Assembly (NCBI GenBank): GCA_003952965.2
Contig: CM025854.1
Location: forward strand, 14,683,572-14,747,571
Direction of reading: 5' to 3'
Source of the DNA: Morella rubra
Taxonomy: Eukaryota; Streptophyta; Magnoliopsida; Fagales; Myricaceae
Length of the DNA stretch: 64,000 nt
This document shows positions 22,601 to 33,734 of this stretch, piece after piece. Position 1 is the stretch's first letter. Each line of letters starts with the position of its first letter. The translations under genes and the position numbers were made by a program. The notes under the pieces are model-generated. The model made no database searches, was not told the origin of the DNA, and worked only from the letters and a program-made list of their open reading frames with translations.

Positions 22601-25365
22601 CTCTCTCTCTCTCTCTCTCTCAGCGTTGACCTTGATTTTTGCTTTCTTCACGTTTAATACTTGGAAGAAAATTCTCTCTGATGAGCTCGTGGAGTTGTGT
22701 TTCTCTTGCGAATCTTTCGGCTTTAGGAAACGTAAAATTCTACTCTCAGGTTTCGCCGGTTTCGCCGTCAACTGGCAGATTCTCTCTCCTTCTGCATTGC
22801 TTCTTTGGGCTTGTGTTCCATGAAGGTAGACATGGATGGGCCAACTCGGTATTGGACTTTGAAAACCGAAACATTGAAAAAAAAAAAAGGCTTTGCGCGG
22901 CTCATTTTCTTCGGTTTTTTTGTTGTAACAACTTGTCATCTATATAACTACGTGGGATGCTTAAATCCAAAACTGTATTTTAGAAGATAAATTGAGCTTG
23001 TGGACAGGGACAAAGCAAGAAATTACATACAAAAAAACTATTTTGGGAGGCAAAATCTAAAATATAACCTACGTGGTTTTGCTTTCCTATGGTCTTCTAC
23101 TTGATGTGGCATGTCTTTCTAAACCTAACCAACCTTTAAGTCTTTCCTCGCTTTTCTTTTCTCTTTAGCTCAAATCTTCTCTATTTATATTTAGGTACAA
23201 TACATTTTTCGCCCACTAACAATTGAGGTTTTGCACGCATTCTATTTAATTTAGATGAAAATTGATATTTTTATTATGTGAATGAAAACTGTTTCCAAAA
23301 AAAAAAAAAATATGAATCATCATTCTACTAAACTAAAATATCAATTTTTGTTCAAATTAAGTCAAGAAATGCAAAGCGGTAACTATTAGTAGTTGAGAGA
23401 CGAAATATATTAAAAATAGATAGTTTGAGATGTAAAGTGTCAAAACTCAAATAGTCAAGTAAGCGAAAAAAGTATATTTATTTGCTACAAGATACATAAC
23501 ATGTAAAATATTATAATATCGAATAACATTATTAACCAGCTAAACTATGATTTCCTATGACATAAATTACTGTCGCCTTAAGCACGATGTGAATAGATGG
23601 ATTACATTTGACCATTTTTCCAAATGCAAAACCTATACAATATAATATTCATCACATCTACAATGGAGACATGATATTCAAAGACTTATGATAGGACTAA
23701 TTTACATCGATGTTAGAACATATATGTGTTTTAATATTAATAATATAAATAAATATTTCAAATGCAGCGTCGAATATTTTGGTATCGTTATAAAGAGAAG
23801 GATTTGCATATGATCGACGAATAACATGTCTGAGTAGTTTAACCTAATACAATTCAAATATTGACCAGGTGCATGCAGCACCAGATAGGAACGTAACTGA
23901 TCACTTGCCCATTCAAAAGAACAAAAAGGAGGGTGTTCGGTTAGGGAGTTTTTTGAGAATTTTTGTGTTTTGAAATTTTTAGGTGATATTAATTTTATTG
24001 GTATGTATGTTTTAGTTATTTTTATGTAGTGTTAAGAATGATGTTTGGTTATAGAATATTTTGTATTCTGAGAATTCAAAAAAATTCTGAAGATTTTTGT
24101 ATACCAAACGTGCTCAAGGAAAGATGCAATGGTTCTACCAAGTGTCACCATGCCCGCTAATGAGTGTCGACTATTCACCTTAACGTACAATATTATATGT
24201 GAAGCTTAACCTATACACCATTGCAGAAAACGGCAGGCATCTTTGGTAAGAGCTTGGGAAACATTTACATGACGTAGACTGGCATGGCATGTAATGGTGG
24301 CGGTACTTGAGTACTTGACCAGGCCTTTGCTCCATGCTGCGAGCTGAACAAATATTGCTTATCCCCATAAGCTTGGCCCAAGAGTTCCCTTAGATCGAGG
24401 GCTCTTCTTGGAGACCTTTCCCTGATCGAAAGGGCGCAAGATCGATAACATACGGCCCAATTAGTTAGGACTCTTGACCAATGTAAAAGGGTCACAAAAG
24501 TATAAACATTCTCTGTTAGGATATTATTGCAGGTGAGATCAGATATTATACGAGTTGCGATTGCGCTTCGGCGGACACTCGAATCGCTCACAAATTGTTT
24601 TCCACGTCCTCGGTTTCTGTGGTTTAGGCCTTTTGTTGCCGCTTTGTTAATGCAAACAAAGCCGCCTTTTAGCCACCCTCGTAAATGTTTTTTTTACGAA
24701 TTACGCTTTCCTTCTGTTCAAGAGATTGAGCTTATCATGAGGTGCACAATTTGTCGCAAAGGAAACAACGGAAGGGTGTGAGGCGTAATTGGATTTGTCC
24801 GGTGAACGCGAGCGAATGCTCGTTCGGATTTCCACCTTAACCAAAACAAAAAACAAAATGTGTCTTTAAAGTCCCTTGAACTTGTCTTCTTCCCTTCACA
24901 CATTCAGTTCTGGATTCCGTTTGAGGTTCGCACACGACAAACAACGCACACGGCACGTGCAACTTCCTTCAATGGACCGTAATGCAGCAGCAAATATTAG
25001 AGTTTAGACGCCACGTTTATTAACCCGGAAACGCACACGTCCCAGTCATTTGCCGGCTGCCTGGCCCTTCCAAATACACATCTCCCGCCAAACCTATTCG
25101 CATCAACTCTGATCTGGGTGCCACGACGTCCGCCACCACGATCTTAGCCGTCCACGTCTTCCATAGAAAACCCAAACGAGAACCCTGCCGTCTCGAGAGA
25201 CAGGTGGAATACATCCAACACACCGTTCAGCAGAACGGCCCAGATTCCCTCTCTTCCCTCTCTTTAAAACCTATTTGAATGTACATCAGGGATGGTGTGG
25301 TTGAAGTGCAATATGAGAAAGTGAAAGACAAAGAGAAGGAAACGAGAGGCAAAAGGTCGTCTGGA
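22601..25365. other. LRR-PP2C divergent intergenic region
   Basis: Shared upstream region of two divergently transcribed genes, about 2.8 kb. It contains a CT/GA-rich LRR leader, a patch that differs between arms (23055-23097), a short MITE (23931-24115) and AT-rich sequence. A TATA-like ttaaaa lies at 25264-25269 before the PP2C. No further gene seen. Confidence 0.65.
23931..24115. mobile_element. Short MITE, 185 bp (left arm)
   Basis: Ends gggtgttcggtta and taccaaacgtgctc form an imperfect inverted pair of the gggtgtttggt type common in plant MITEs. It is flanked by aagga on both sides (23926-23930 and 24116-24120). No coding capacity. The superfamily is uncertain because the duplication is five bases, or part of a longer one. 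Confidence 0.6.
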
Positions 25366-27512
25366 ATGTCACAGTTCGAGAAGCCTAACAGAATTTATAA
25401 AAAGAAAGAACGTTCGATGGGGAGCCGGGGAAACGATTCTCGTTTCATAGATGGATTCATAAATAAGCGAAAGAGGCACATAAAGGAATTGAATCCTGCT
25501 CAAGTCTCTGCCATTCCTGAGAACCAACCGAAAATCAAAGAAGGCATCAGAGAGCTGATTATGCATTCGCCGTCATCCCGTGGCTCTCTGGAGGATGGAG
25601 CCAAGCCGACTGGAGCGCCGGTATCCGGAGGCGTTGGAGGAGGAGAAGAAGAAGACCAGGTACGGAGCTTTGCGTATCCATCACACAGTTTGGTATCGGT
25701 GATCGGAAGGCGGAGAGTGATGGAGGACGCAGTGAGAGTGGCCCCGAGGTTTGTTGAGATGGGAGAGTGCGATACGTACCATTTATTCGCGGTGTACGAT
25801 GGACACGGTGGGGACACGGTGGCGAACGCCTGTCGGGATAGGCTGCACGTGCTGTTGGCGGAGGAGCTGGAGGACTGGTGGAGGACAGGTGGCGGCCGGC
25901 GAATGGATTGGGAGAAGGTGATGGCTTCCTGCTTCTCGAAGATGGACGAGGAGGTGAACTGCAGTACTGTGGCCGAGTCGGAGGAAAGGGTGGCGTTGGC
26001 GAGAGGCATGGGGTCCACGGCGGTGGTCGTGCTGGTGGGGAAGGAGGAGATTGTTGTAGCGAACTGCGGAGACTCGAGGGCGGTACTAATTCGCGGTGGT
26101 GTCGCTTTCCCACTTTCAAGTGATCATAAGGTGGAGTTCCTAACAATTTTATGTCGCTTTCTTGTCTTTTTTTTACATAGAATTCAGGTCAATTGAACTT
26201 GATTTTCCCAGTAAATGCCTAGCTAGCGCCAGCCCGGATGAGGACTTCAATAAAGCGGAACAAATAGGGAAAAGAGAGTTTTGGTTTTGGTGTTGGCGTT
26301 GGCGTTGGCGTTGGCGTTTTTCATTGAGAACTACTAGTTTTGATTGATTGGACCATCAACACTAAAACCAACAGTATATTTTTTGTTTTTCTCTTTATTA
26401 TAGAAATTCTCTAGGGGGATCCTTCTCCTATTTCTCTAATCGGCAACTATAATTTGGGTCTCCAACTCCAATTAAAGGAGAACCACAGTAGGTGTATCAT
26501 ATAGAGCTTAGTCCACAGTTAGCAGTATCAGAATTCTCTGTTTTTCCTACTTATTCTTGTGATTATTGCAGTTCTCTGTATGCGACACATTCCTTTGTTA
26601 GATTCTACATTGACGGAGCCAAGAGTCAAATATGTTAAGCAGCTTCATAATCACTCATAGAACATTACATATTTAATCTTTGATATTGCATATCGCATAA
26701 CTTATTGCTGCAAGGCTCGTAATTTAGAGTGTGGTGAGATGGGACAAACAATAGAACCACTCACTTGATGGGTGGTTTTCTGCACAGATTTGCATACACC
26801 CTTTATATATGCAACTGATTTTATTAATAAGAACTCCAGCGACTCGAACTGTTCACCATCTAGAAAAGGTTGATAATGATATCGGTATAGTTTGTAGAAT
26901 ACTTTGACTGCACAATTGCTTGAGGCTTTTCTTACGAAAAGCGTGAAATTGATCATTTTAACCAACTTTTTGTGCAGCCTGACCGACCCGATGAAAGGGA
27001 GAGAATAGAAGCAGCAGGAGGAACAGTCGTAGACTGGAACGGCCATCGTGTCCTTGGTGTACTTGCTACTTCAAGATCTATAGGTATGTGCCTAGAGTAG
27101 ATGGATATTTGTTGAAGTTCCTCAACATTTTTCCATTAGAAGCGTAAGTTGTCAAGTCATTCCTTCTGGTATGTTTGTTGATTTTGATATCAAACTTTGC
27201 TATGATGCAGGAGATCACTATTTGAGGCCATATGTGATGTCAGAACCGGAGGTCACTGTCACTCAGCGAACCGAGTCAGACGACTTCCTTGTAATAGCCA
27301 GTGATGGTCTATGGGATGTCATGACGAACGAATTTGCCTGCAACGTTGTATGGGAATGTCTCAATCGTCAAACCGATAGGAGATTTTCAGACGGATCGAG
27401 TGGAAATTGTTCTTTAAACGCAGCAGCAATGCTAGCTGTGCTGGCAATGGCTAGGGGTAGCAGAGACAATATCAGTGTCATAGTCGTGCAGCTAAGGAAG
27501 TCGGGCTCCTGA
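25366..27512 (+). CDS. Protein phosphatase 2C, clade-A-like (left-arm copy)
   Basis: Metal-dependent Ser/Thr phosphatase. Three exons, 25366-26130, 26978-27083 and 27211-27512, give 390 residues. PP2C motifs appear in order: [17 protein letters not shown] with the metal-binding Asp, [29 protein letters not shown] across the first intron, [27 protein letters not shown] and RGSRDNISV. The VVDWNG segment keeps a Trp at the place where ABI1/HAB1-type phosphatases contact the ABA receptor; AHG1, as I recall it, lacks that Trp. This suggests an ABA co-receptor phosphatase, nearest to the HAI/PP2CA style, but the paralogue is not settled. An in-frame ATG at 25279 would add 29 residues. I prefer 25366 because a TATA-like ttaaaa lies only about 10 bases before 25279 and the extension is out of frame in the right arm. 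Basic N-terminus, no signal peptide. Confidence 0.9.
26283..26318 (+). repeat. Hexamer tandem repeat in PP2C intron 1
   Basis: About five consecutive, slightly imperfect copies of gttggc within the first PP2C intron. The mirror copy at about 32782-32817 has the same number. Intronic, with no coding role. Confidence 0.8.
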
Positions 27513-29265
27513 CTTTTATTGTCAATTTGTATAGGGTCTCTGTTTTTCCTGTATATATACAGCTGTTTGTTTTAGCGCAGTAGCACGGTGGCTTGTGGTT
27601 GCTATATCTTGGGAGCATGGGTTGGTCTAACAGGGTAGTGTTTTTTTTTGTTGGTGGTGGTGGTGGGGGGGGGTGGCGCGGGAATCAGAGGTTCTGATGT
27701 TCATTATGTTATGATCAATCATGTAGTCATCAACATGTGGGGAAATGAACAAGTTTTCATTATTTCTTTTGGACTCTGTATGTGGATCATCATTGTTTTC
27801 TTCAAATTTTTTGCTCGAATTGGATGAGTACTTCTCCCCTGCCCCTTGTGTAGGCGCTTTGCTCAAGGTGGATGGGATCGAGTCTGATCGAGATGCCATC
27901 CTCTTGCATCCTCTACTGGTAGGGTAGTCCTGGGCGGCATTTGGTCTCTTATGGAGCCTTTGGGCCTAGTGTTAGGTTGTAGGACTCTTTAGTCCGCCTT
28001 TTCTCTAGTAACCAGTTTTATGCCTATTGGTCATGTAGTTCAACTTCTTGTCAACTGGCCTGAACTTCTCTTCGTATTTTTTTTTTTTTTCAATTAGTTC
28101 TTCCTCTGTTAAAGCTTATCCGTTGTACCATCTTATCCTGTTTAAGTAGACACTTCACCATCTTTCATCTATTTTCATCCAAATAGATTGTGATGAAGCT
28201 ATTTTTAACCAGTCTATCACAAAAATTTACTAGGCTAAAAGTTTCGAAGTATCTAGACTTAAAGTCCAGTACTTGGGACGGGTTGAAGGTACAAAATCTC
28301 TTTGCTTCCTCCTGCAAGCAAAATAACACACTATAACTCAAAGTCTTCCCGTAGGGAGATTTTTCCGATGCCATTGTTTCAGTTATCATCATCTTTTTCC
28401 TTTCTCAGTTTTTGTTTTTAGTGACAGAGTTAGAGAGAAAGAACTCTTTCTCTATTTATCCTTTTTCTTTTTTTTGATACGGGCCGAGATTTTTTAGGCC
28501 TTGGCCCACGTTCCCTTTCTTCAAATGTTGGTTCCTTTTTTACCTCGCTCATCCTGATTTTTATTAACAATGTAGGACCTACTTTTTCTTTTTCCTCTCT
28601 TATTGGTCTATACTAAGGCGACTTCTGTTTACCCATTTAATAACGAGATTTTATTCTTTATAGCATTCATGATGTCAGGGAAATCAAATGATTAATCCTC
28701 TCTAAGCCTTACTTTTCATATATAATGCAATCTTCATTTAAGAGTGCTGTCGGTCTAACTATAGGGCACGACTCTTGATTCGAAAATAATCTTATATAGT
28801 CATAGAATGGGCTTGGGCTCTACCTCTTATAAGGTCCCTGCAGGCTTTTTGGTTTCAAAAAATCTATCCCCATCAGATTGCATCTTTCCATAGATTAATC
28901 AACAAAATCCTATTGTCCACTAAAAAGCAAAAACGACTCCCTTCTCTCTCTATTTACATATATAAATTGTGTTTTCCTGTTGTTTCAGCAATCCATGAAT
29001 CAGCTTATGGACTTCACATGGTAATCAATGCATTTGGCATATCAGTGATGGACCGGTACTCATCTTTAAAGACCTCGAAGGAGTGGAATGGGTCCAGAGC
29101 TGCAAACACCTAACAATATCCATTTCAAAAGTAGGATGCTTCTATTTATAGCTACTTAAGAAACAGGGAGGAGTTAGGGTCCTAATGTTAAGGTCCTAAG
29201 AGGATTTAACGGAGGGCTTTGAGATTTGTTTGCTTAAGTCTACATTAATGAATAGAAATGGAGGG
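27513..29265. other. PP2C 3' flank to the palindrome centre, no gene seen
   Basis: Contains a GT/G-rich run near 27640-27675 and AT-rich sequence. Arm-to-arm differences are much denser here than in the LACS half. A 66-residue frame at 28913-29113 is copied in the other arm but has no recognisable domain. Nothing else supportable. Confidence 0.6.
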
Positions 29266-29884
29266 CTTGAGTATTTAAAAGTAATTCCTAAATGAAATAT
29301 GTCATCTTCTACTCAACAACAATTCAATCGAGTAGTTTTTTTGTAGTTATTTGTTTTGGATGAGTGTGTTGTTTGTTGGTATGATATTGGTTTTTTGAGA
29401 AGTGGATGAGTATGTGATAAGATGTGTGGTGTTTTGGTTGAGGGTTGTAAGATGGAGGAGGTGTAGGGGTTCGTGTGGTGTTATTTTGGTTGGGTTTTGG
29501 TCTGTGGATAGTGATTGTGGCGCGAGGAAAAATTTGTTTGGGTTGGGGTGTGTGGTTTTGGGTTGAATGGGTCGATGAGGTTTTGTGGGTTGTGTTGTTG
29601 ATTGAGTGATGGTGGGTTTGTTTGTGTGTTTGGTGTAGGGAAGAGAGAGGGAGAAGGAGAGAGGAAAAAGGAAAGAGAGTAGGGAAAGGGCGAAGTAAGG
29701 AGGAGAAGAAGAAATGGAAGAGAGAGGGGAAGAGAAAGGAAGATTAGAAAGGAGGCTGAGAAGGAGGAAAGACAGGGGGAGGAGAGGATGATCTTGAGGA
29801 GAAAAAGGGAGAAGAGGGGAGAAGAAGAAAAGGGAAAGGGAGGGAAAAGAGAGGAGTGACTATTTTTTAAGGAGTAGTACTGTT
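29266..29884. other. Asymmetric spacer at the palindrome centre
   Basis: About 620 bp with no mirror copy. The first 300 bases are rich in G and T on the + strand, the rest is a purine-rich tract. The 50-60 bases next to it on each side (about 29215-29265 and 29885-29935) pair clearly less well than the sequence further out, which changes to near identity at the shared ttaacggagggct. That is what one expects if the spacer is the inside of a fold-back element whose own diverged terminal repeats were used as the join. No gene seen. Confidence 0.7.
29637..29856 (+). repeat. Polypurine tract (GA-rich)
   Basis: About 220 bases almost entirely of A and G on the + strand with only a few pyrimidine interruptions. 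It is built of irregular gaga, aggg and gaagaa runs rather than one clean unit. It lies in the palindrome spacer. Such tracts can form triplex DNA and are hard to sequence and assemble. Confidence 0.9.
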
Positions 29885-29934
29885 AATTCTAGCCTCCATT
29901 CTATTCATTAATGTGTTAGCAAACATCTCAGCCC

Positions 29935-31587
29935 TCCGTTAAATCCTCTTAGGACCTTAACATTAGGACCCTAACTCCTCCCTTATTTCTTAAGTAGCTA
30001 TAAATAGAAGCATCCTACTTTTGAAATGGATATTGTTAGGTGTTTGCAGCTCTGGACCCATTCCACTCCTTCGAGGTCTTTAAAGATGAGTACCGGTCCA
30101 TCACTGATATGCCAAATGCATTGATTACCATGTGAAGTCCATAAGCTGATTCATGGATTGCTGAAACAACAGGAAAACACAATTTATATATGTAAATAGA
30201 GAGAGAAGGGAGTCGTTTTTGCTTTTTAGTGGACAATAGGATTTTGTTGATTAATCTATGGAAAGATGCAATCTGATGGGGATAGATTTTTTGAAACCAA
30301 AAAGCCTGCAGGGACCTTATAAGAGGTAGAGCCCAAGCCCATTATGACTATATAAGATTATTTTCGAATCAAGAGTCGTGCCCTATAGTTAGACCGACAG
30401 CACTCTTAAATGAAGATTGCATTATATATGAAAAGTAAGGCTTAGAGGGGATTAATCATTTGATTTCCCTGACATCATGAATGCTATAAAGAATAAAATC
30501 TCGTTATTAAATGGGTAAACAGAAGTCGCCTTAGTATAGACCAATAAGAGAGGAAAAAGAAAAAGTAAGGTCCTACATTGTTAATAAAAAAATCAGGATG
30601 AGCGAGGTTAAAACCAACATTTGAAGAAAGGGAACGTGGGCCAAGGCCTAAAAAATCTCGGCCCGTATCAAAAAGAAAAAGGATAAATAGAGAAAGAGTT
30701 CTTTCTCTCTAACTCTGTCACTAAAAATAAAAACTGAGAAAGGAAAAGAAATGATAACTGACAATCATCGGAAAAATCTCCCTACGGGAAGTTATGAGTT
30801 AGTGTGTTATTTTGCTTGCAGGAGAAGCAAAGAGATTTTGTACCTTCAACCCGTCCCAAGTACTGGACTTTAGTCTAGATACTTCGAACTTTTAGCCTAG
30901 TAAATTTTTGTGATAGACTTAAAAATCTACAATCATAAATAATAATAGATGAAAGATGGGTGAAGTGTCTACTTAAACAGGATAAGATGGTACAACGGAT
31001 AAGCTTTAAGAAAACTAATTGAAAAAAAAAAAAATACGAAGAAAAGTTGACAAGAAGTTGAACTACATGACCAATAGGCATAAAACTGGTTACTAGAGAA
31101 TAAGGCGGACTAAAGAGTCCTACAACCTAACACTAGGCCCAAAGGCTCCATAAGAGACCAAATGCCGCCCAGGACTACCCTACCAGTAGAGGATGCAAGC
31201 AATGGCATCTCGATCAGACTTCCCATCCACCTTGAGCAAAGCGCCTACACAAGGGGCAGGGGAGAAGTACTCATCCAATTCGAGCAAAAAATTTGAAGAA
31301 AACAATGATGATCCACATACAGAGTCCTAAAAGAAATAATGAAAACTTGTTCATTTCCCCACATCGTTGATGACTACATGATTGATCATAATATAATGAA
31401 CATCAGAACCTCTGATTCCCGCGCCACCCCCCCCCACCACCACCACCAACAAAAAAAAACACTACCCTGTTAGACCAACCCATGCTCCCAAGATATAGCA
31501 ACCACAAGCCACCGTGCTACTGCGCTAAAACAAACAGCTGTATATATACAGGAAAAACAGAGACCCTATACAAATTGACAATAAAAG
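29935..31587. other. Right-arm PP2C 3' flank, no gene seen
   Basis: Mirror of 27513-29215 with many small differences, for example around 30740-30960 where several short stretches are substituted or missing. No supportable gene. Confidence 0.6.
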
Positions 31588-33734
31588 TCAGGAGCCCGAC
31601 TTCCTTAGCTGCACGACTATGACACTGATATTGTCTCTGCTACCCCTAGCCATTGCCAGCACAGCTAGCATTGCTGCTGCGTTTAAAGAACAATTTCCAC
31701 TCGATCCGTCTGAAAATCTCCTATCGGTTTGACGATTGAGACATTCCCATACAACGTTGCAGGCAAATTCGTTCGTCATGACATCCCATAGACCATCACT
31801 GGCTATTACAAGGAAGTCGTCTGACTCGGTTCGCTGAGTGACAGTGACCTCCGGTTCTGACATCACATATGGCCTCAAATAGTGATCTCCTGCATCATAG
31901 CAAAGTTTGATATCAAAATCAACAAACATACCAGAAGGAATGACTTGACAACTTACGCTTCTAATGGAAAAATGTTGAGGAACTTCAACAAATATCCATC
32001 TACTCTAGGCACATACCTATAGATCTTGAAGTAGCAAGTACACCAAGGACACGATGGCCGTTCCAGTCTACGACTGTTCCTCCTGCTGCTTCTATTCTCT
32101 CCCTTTCATCGGGTCGGTCAGGCTGCACAAAAAGTTGGTTAAAATGATCAATTTCACGCTTTTCGTAAGAAAAGCCTCAAGCAATTGTGCAGTCAAAGTA
32201 TTCTACAAACTATACCGATATCATTATCAACCTTTTCTAGATGGTGAACAGTTCGAGTCGCTGGAGTTCTTATTAATAAAATCAGTTGCATATATAAAGG
32301 GTGTATGCAAATCTGTGCAGAAAACCACCCATCAAGTGAGTGGTTCTATTGTTTGTCCCATCTCACCACACTCTAAATTACGAGCCTTGCAGCAATAAGT
32401 TATGCGATATGCAATATCAAAGATTAAATATGTAATGTTCTATGAGTGATTATGAAGCTGCTTAACATATTTGACTCTTGGCTCCGTCAATGTAGAATCT
32501 AACAAAGGAATGTGTCGCATACAGAGAACTGCAATAATCACAAGAATAAGTAGGAAAAACAGAGAATTCTGATACTGCTAACTGTGGACTAAGCTCTATA
32601 TGATACACCTACTGTGGTTCTCCTTTAATTGGAGTTGGAGACCCAAATTATAGTTGCCGATTAGAGAAATAGGAGAAGGATCCCCCTAGAGAATTTCTAT
32701 AATAAAGAGAAAAACAAAAAATATACTGTTGGTTTTAGTGTTGATGGTCCAATCAATCAAAACTAGTAGTTCTCAATGAAAAACGCCAACGCCAACGCCA
32801 ACGCCAACACCAAAACCAAAACTCTCTTTTCCCTATTTGTTCCGCTTTATTGAAGTCCTCATCCGGGCTGGCGCTAGCTAGGCATTTACTGGGAAAATCA
32901 AGTTCAATTGACCTGAATTCTATGTAAAAAAAAGACAAGAAAGCGACATAAAATTGTTAGGAACTCCACCTTATGATCACTTGAAAGTGGGAAAGCGACA
33001 CCACCGCGAATTAGTACCGCCCTCGAGTCTCCGCAGTTCGCTACAACAATCTCCTCCTTCCCCACCAGCACGACCACCGCCGTGGACCCCATGCCTCTCG
33101 CCAACGCCACCCTTTCCTCCGACTCGGCCACAGTACTGCAGTTCACCTCCTCGTCCATCTTCGAGAAGCAGGAAGCCATCACCTTCTCCCAATCCATTCG
33201 CCGGCCGCCACCTGTCCTCCACCAGTCCTCCAGCTCCTCCGCCAACAGCACGTGCAGCCTATCCCGACAGGCGTTCGCCACCGTGTCCCCACCGTGTCCA
33301 TCGTACACCGCGAATAAATGGTACGTATCGCACTCTCCCATCTCAACAAACCTCGGGGCCACTCTCACTGCGTCCTCCATCACTCTCCGCCTTCCGATCA
33401 CCGATACCAAACTGTGTGATGGATACGCAAAGCTCCGTACCTGGTCTTCTTCTTCTCCTCCTCCAACGCCTCCGGATACCGGCGCTCCAGTCGGCTTGGC
33501 TCCATCCTCCAGAGAGCCACGGGATGACGGCGAATGCATAATCAGCTCTCTGATGCCTTCTTTGATTTTCGGTTGGTTCTCAGGAATGGCAGAGACTTGA
33601 GCAGGATTCAATTCCTTTATGTGCCTCTTTCGCTTATTTATGAATCCATCTATGAAACGAGAATCGTTTCCCCGGCTCCCCATCGAACGTTCTTTCTTTT
33701 TATAAATTCTGTTAGGCTTCTCGAACTGTGACAT
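31588..33734 (-). CDS. Protein phosphatase 2C, clade-A-like (right-arm copy)
   Basis: Mirror copy of the PP2C at 25366-27512, with exons 32970-33734, 32017-32122 and 31588-31889. The encoded 390 residues are identical as far as I can compare, with the same DGHGG, DGLWDV and RDNIS metal-site motifs and the same Trp in VVDWNG. The extra upstream ATG of the left arm is out of frame here because one base is missing in the purine-rich leader, so this copy supports the 25366-type start. It faces the left copy tail to tail across the centre, with about 4.1 kb between the stop codons. Confidence 0.88.

Larger units (their letters stand above)
1737..29265 (+). repeat. Left arm of a ~27.5-kb inverted repeat
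   Basis: This whole segment recurs reverse-complemented at 29885-57423. Mirror coordinates sum to 59195 across LACS, 59188-59191 around the LRR gene, 59100 across the PP2C, and 59158-59160 at the outer end, so only small indels separate the arms. The predicted peptides of LACS exons 2-19 and the PP2C exons are identical between arms. Differences are mainly 1-2 base indels, microsatellite length, one replaced patch near 23055 and denser noise from about 27.6 kb to the centre. The arm begins directly at the N gap. It may be an assembly artefact joining two haplotypes. Confidence 0.95.

Noticed and set aside
22382-22939. 185-residue frame on the minus strand over LRR exon 1
   Set aside because: A wrong-frame reading caused by the extra base near the start codon; the splice-consistent frame is the LRR one.
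25559-26146. 195-residue frame antisense to PP2C exon 1, with overlapping 172- and 81-residue frames (and mirrors at 32954-33600)
   Set aside because: Shadow frames of a GC-rich coding exon; Pro/Ser-rich low-complexity translation with no domain.
28913-29113. 66-residue frame present in both arms near the centre
   Set aside because: It is repeated only because the arms are repeated; no domain, no splice context and no codon signature.
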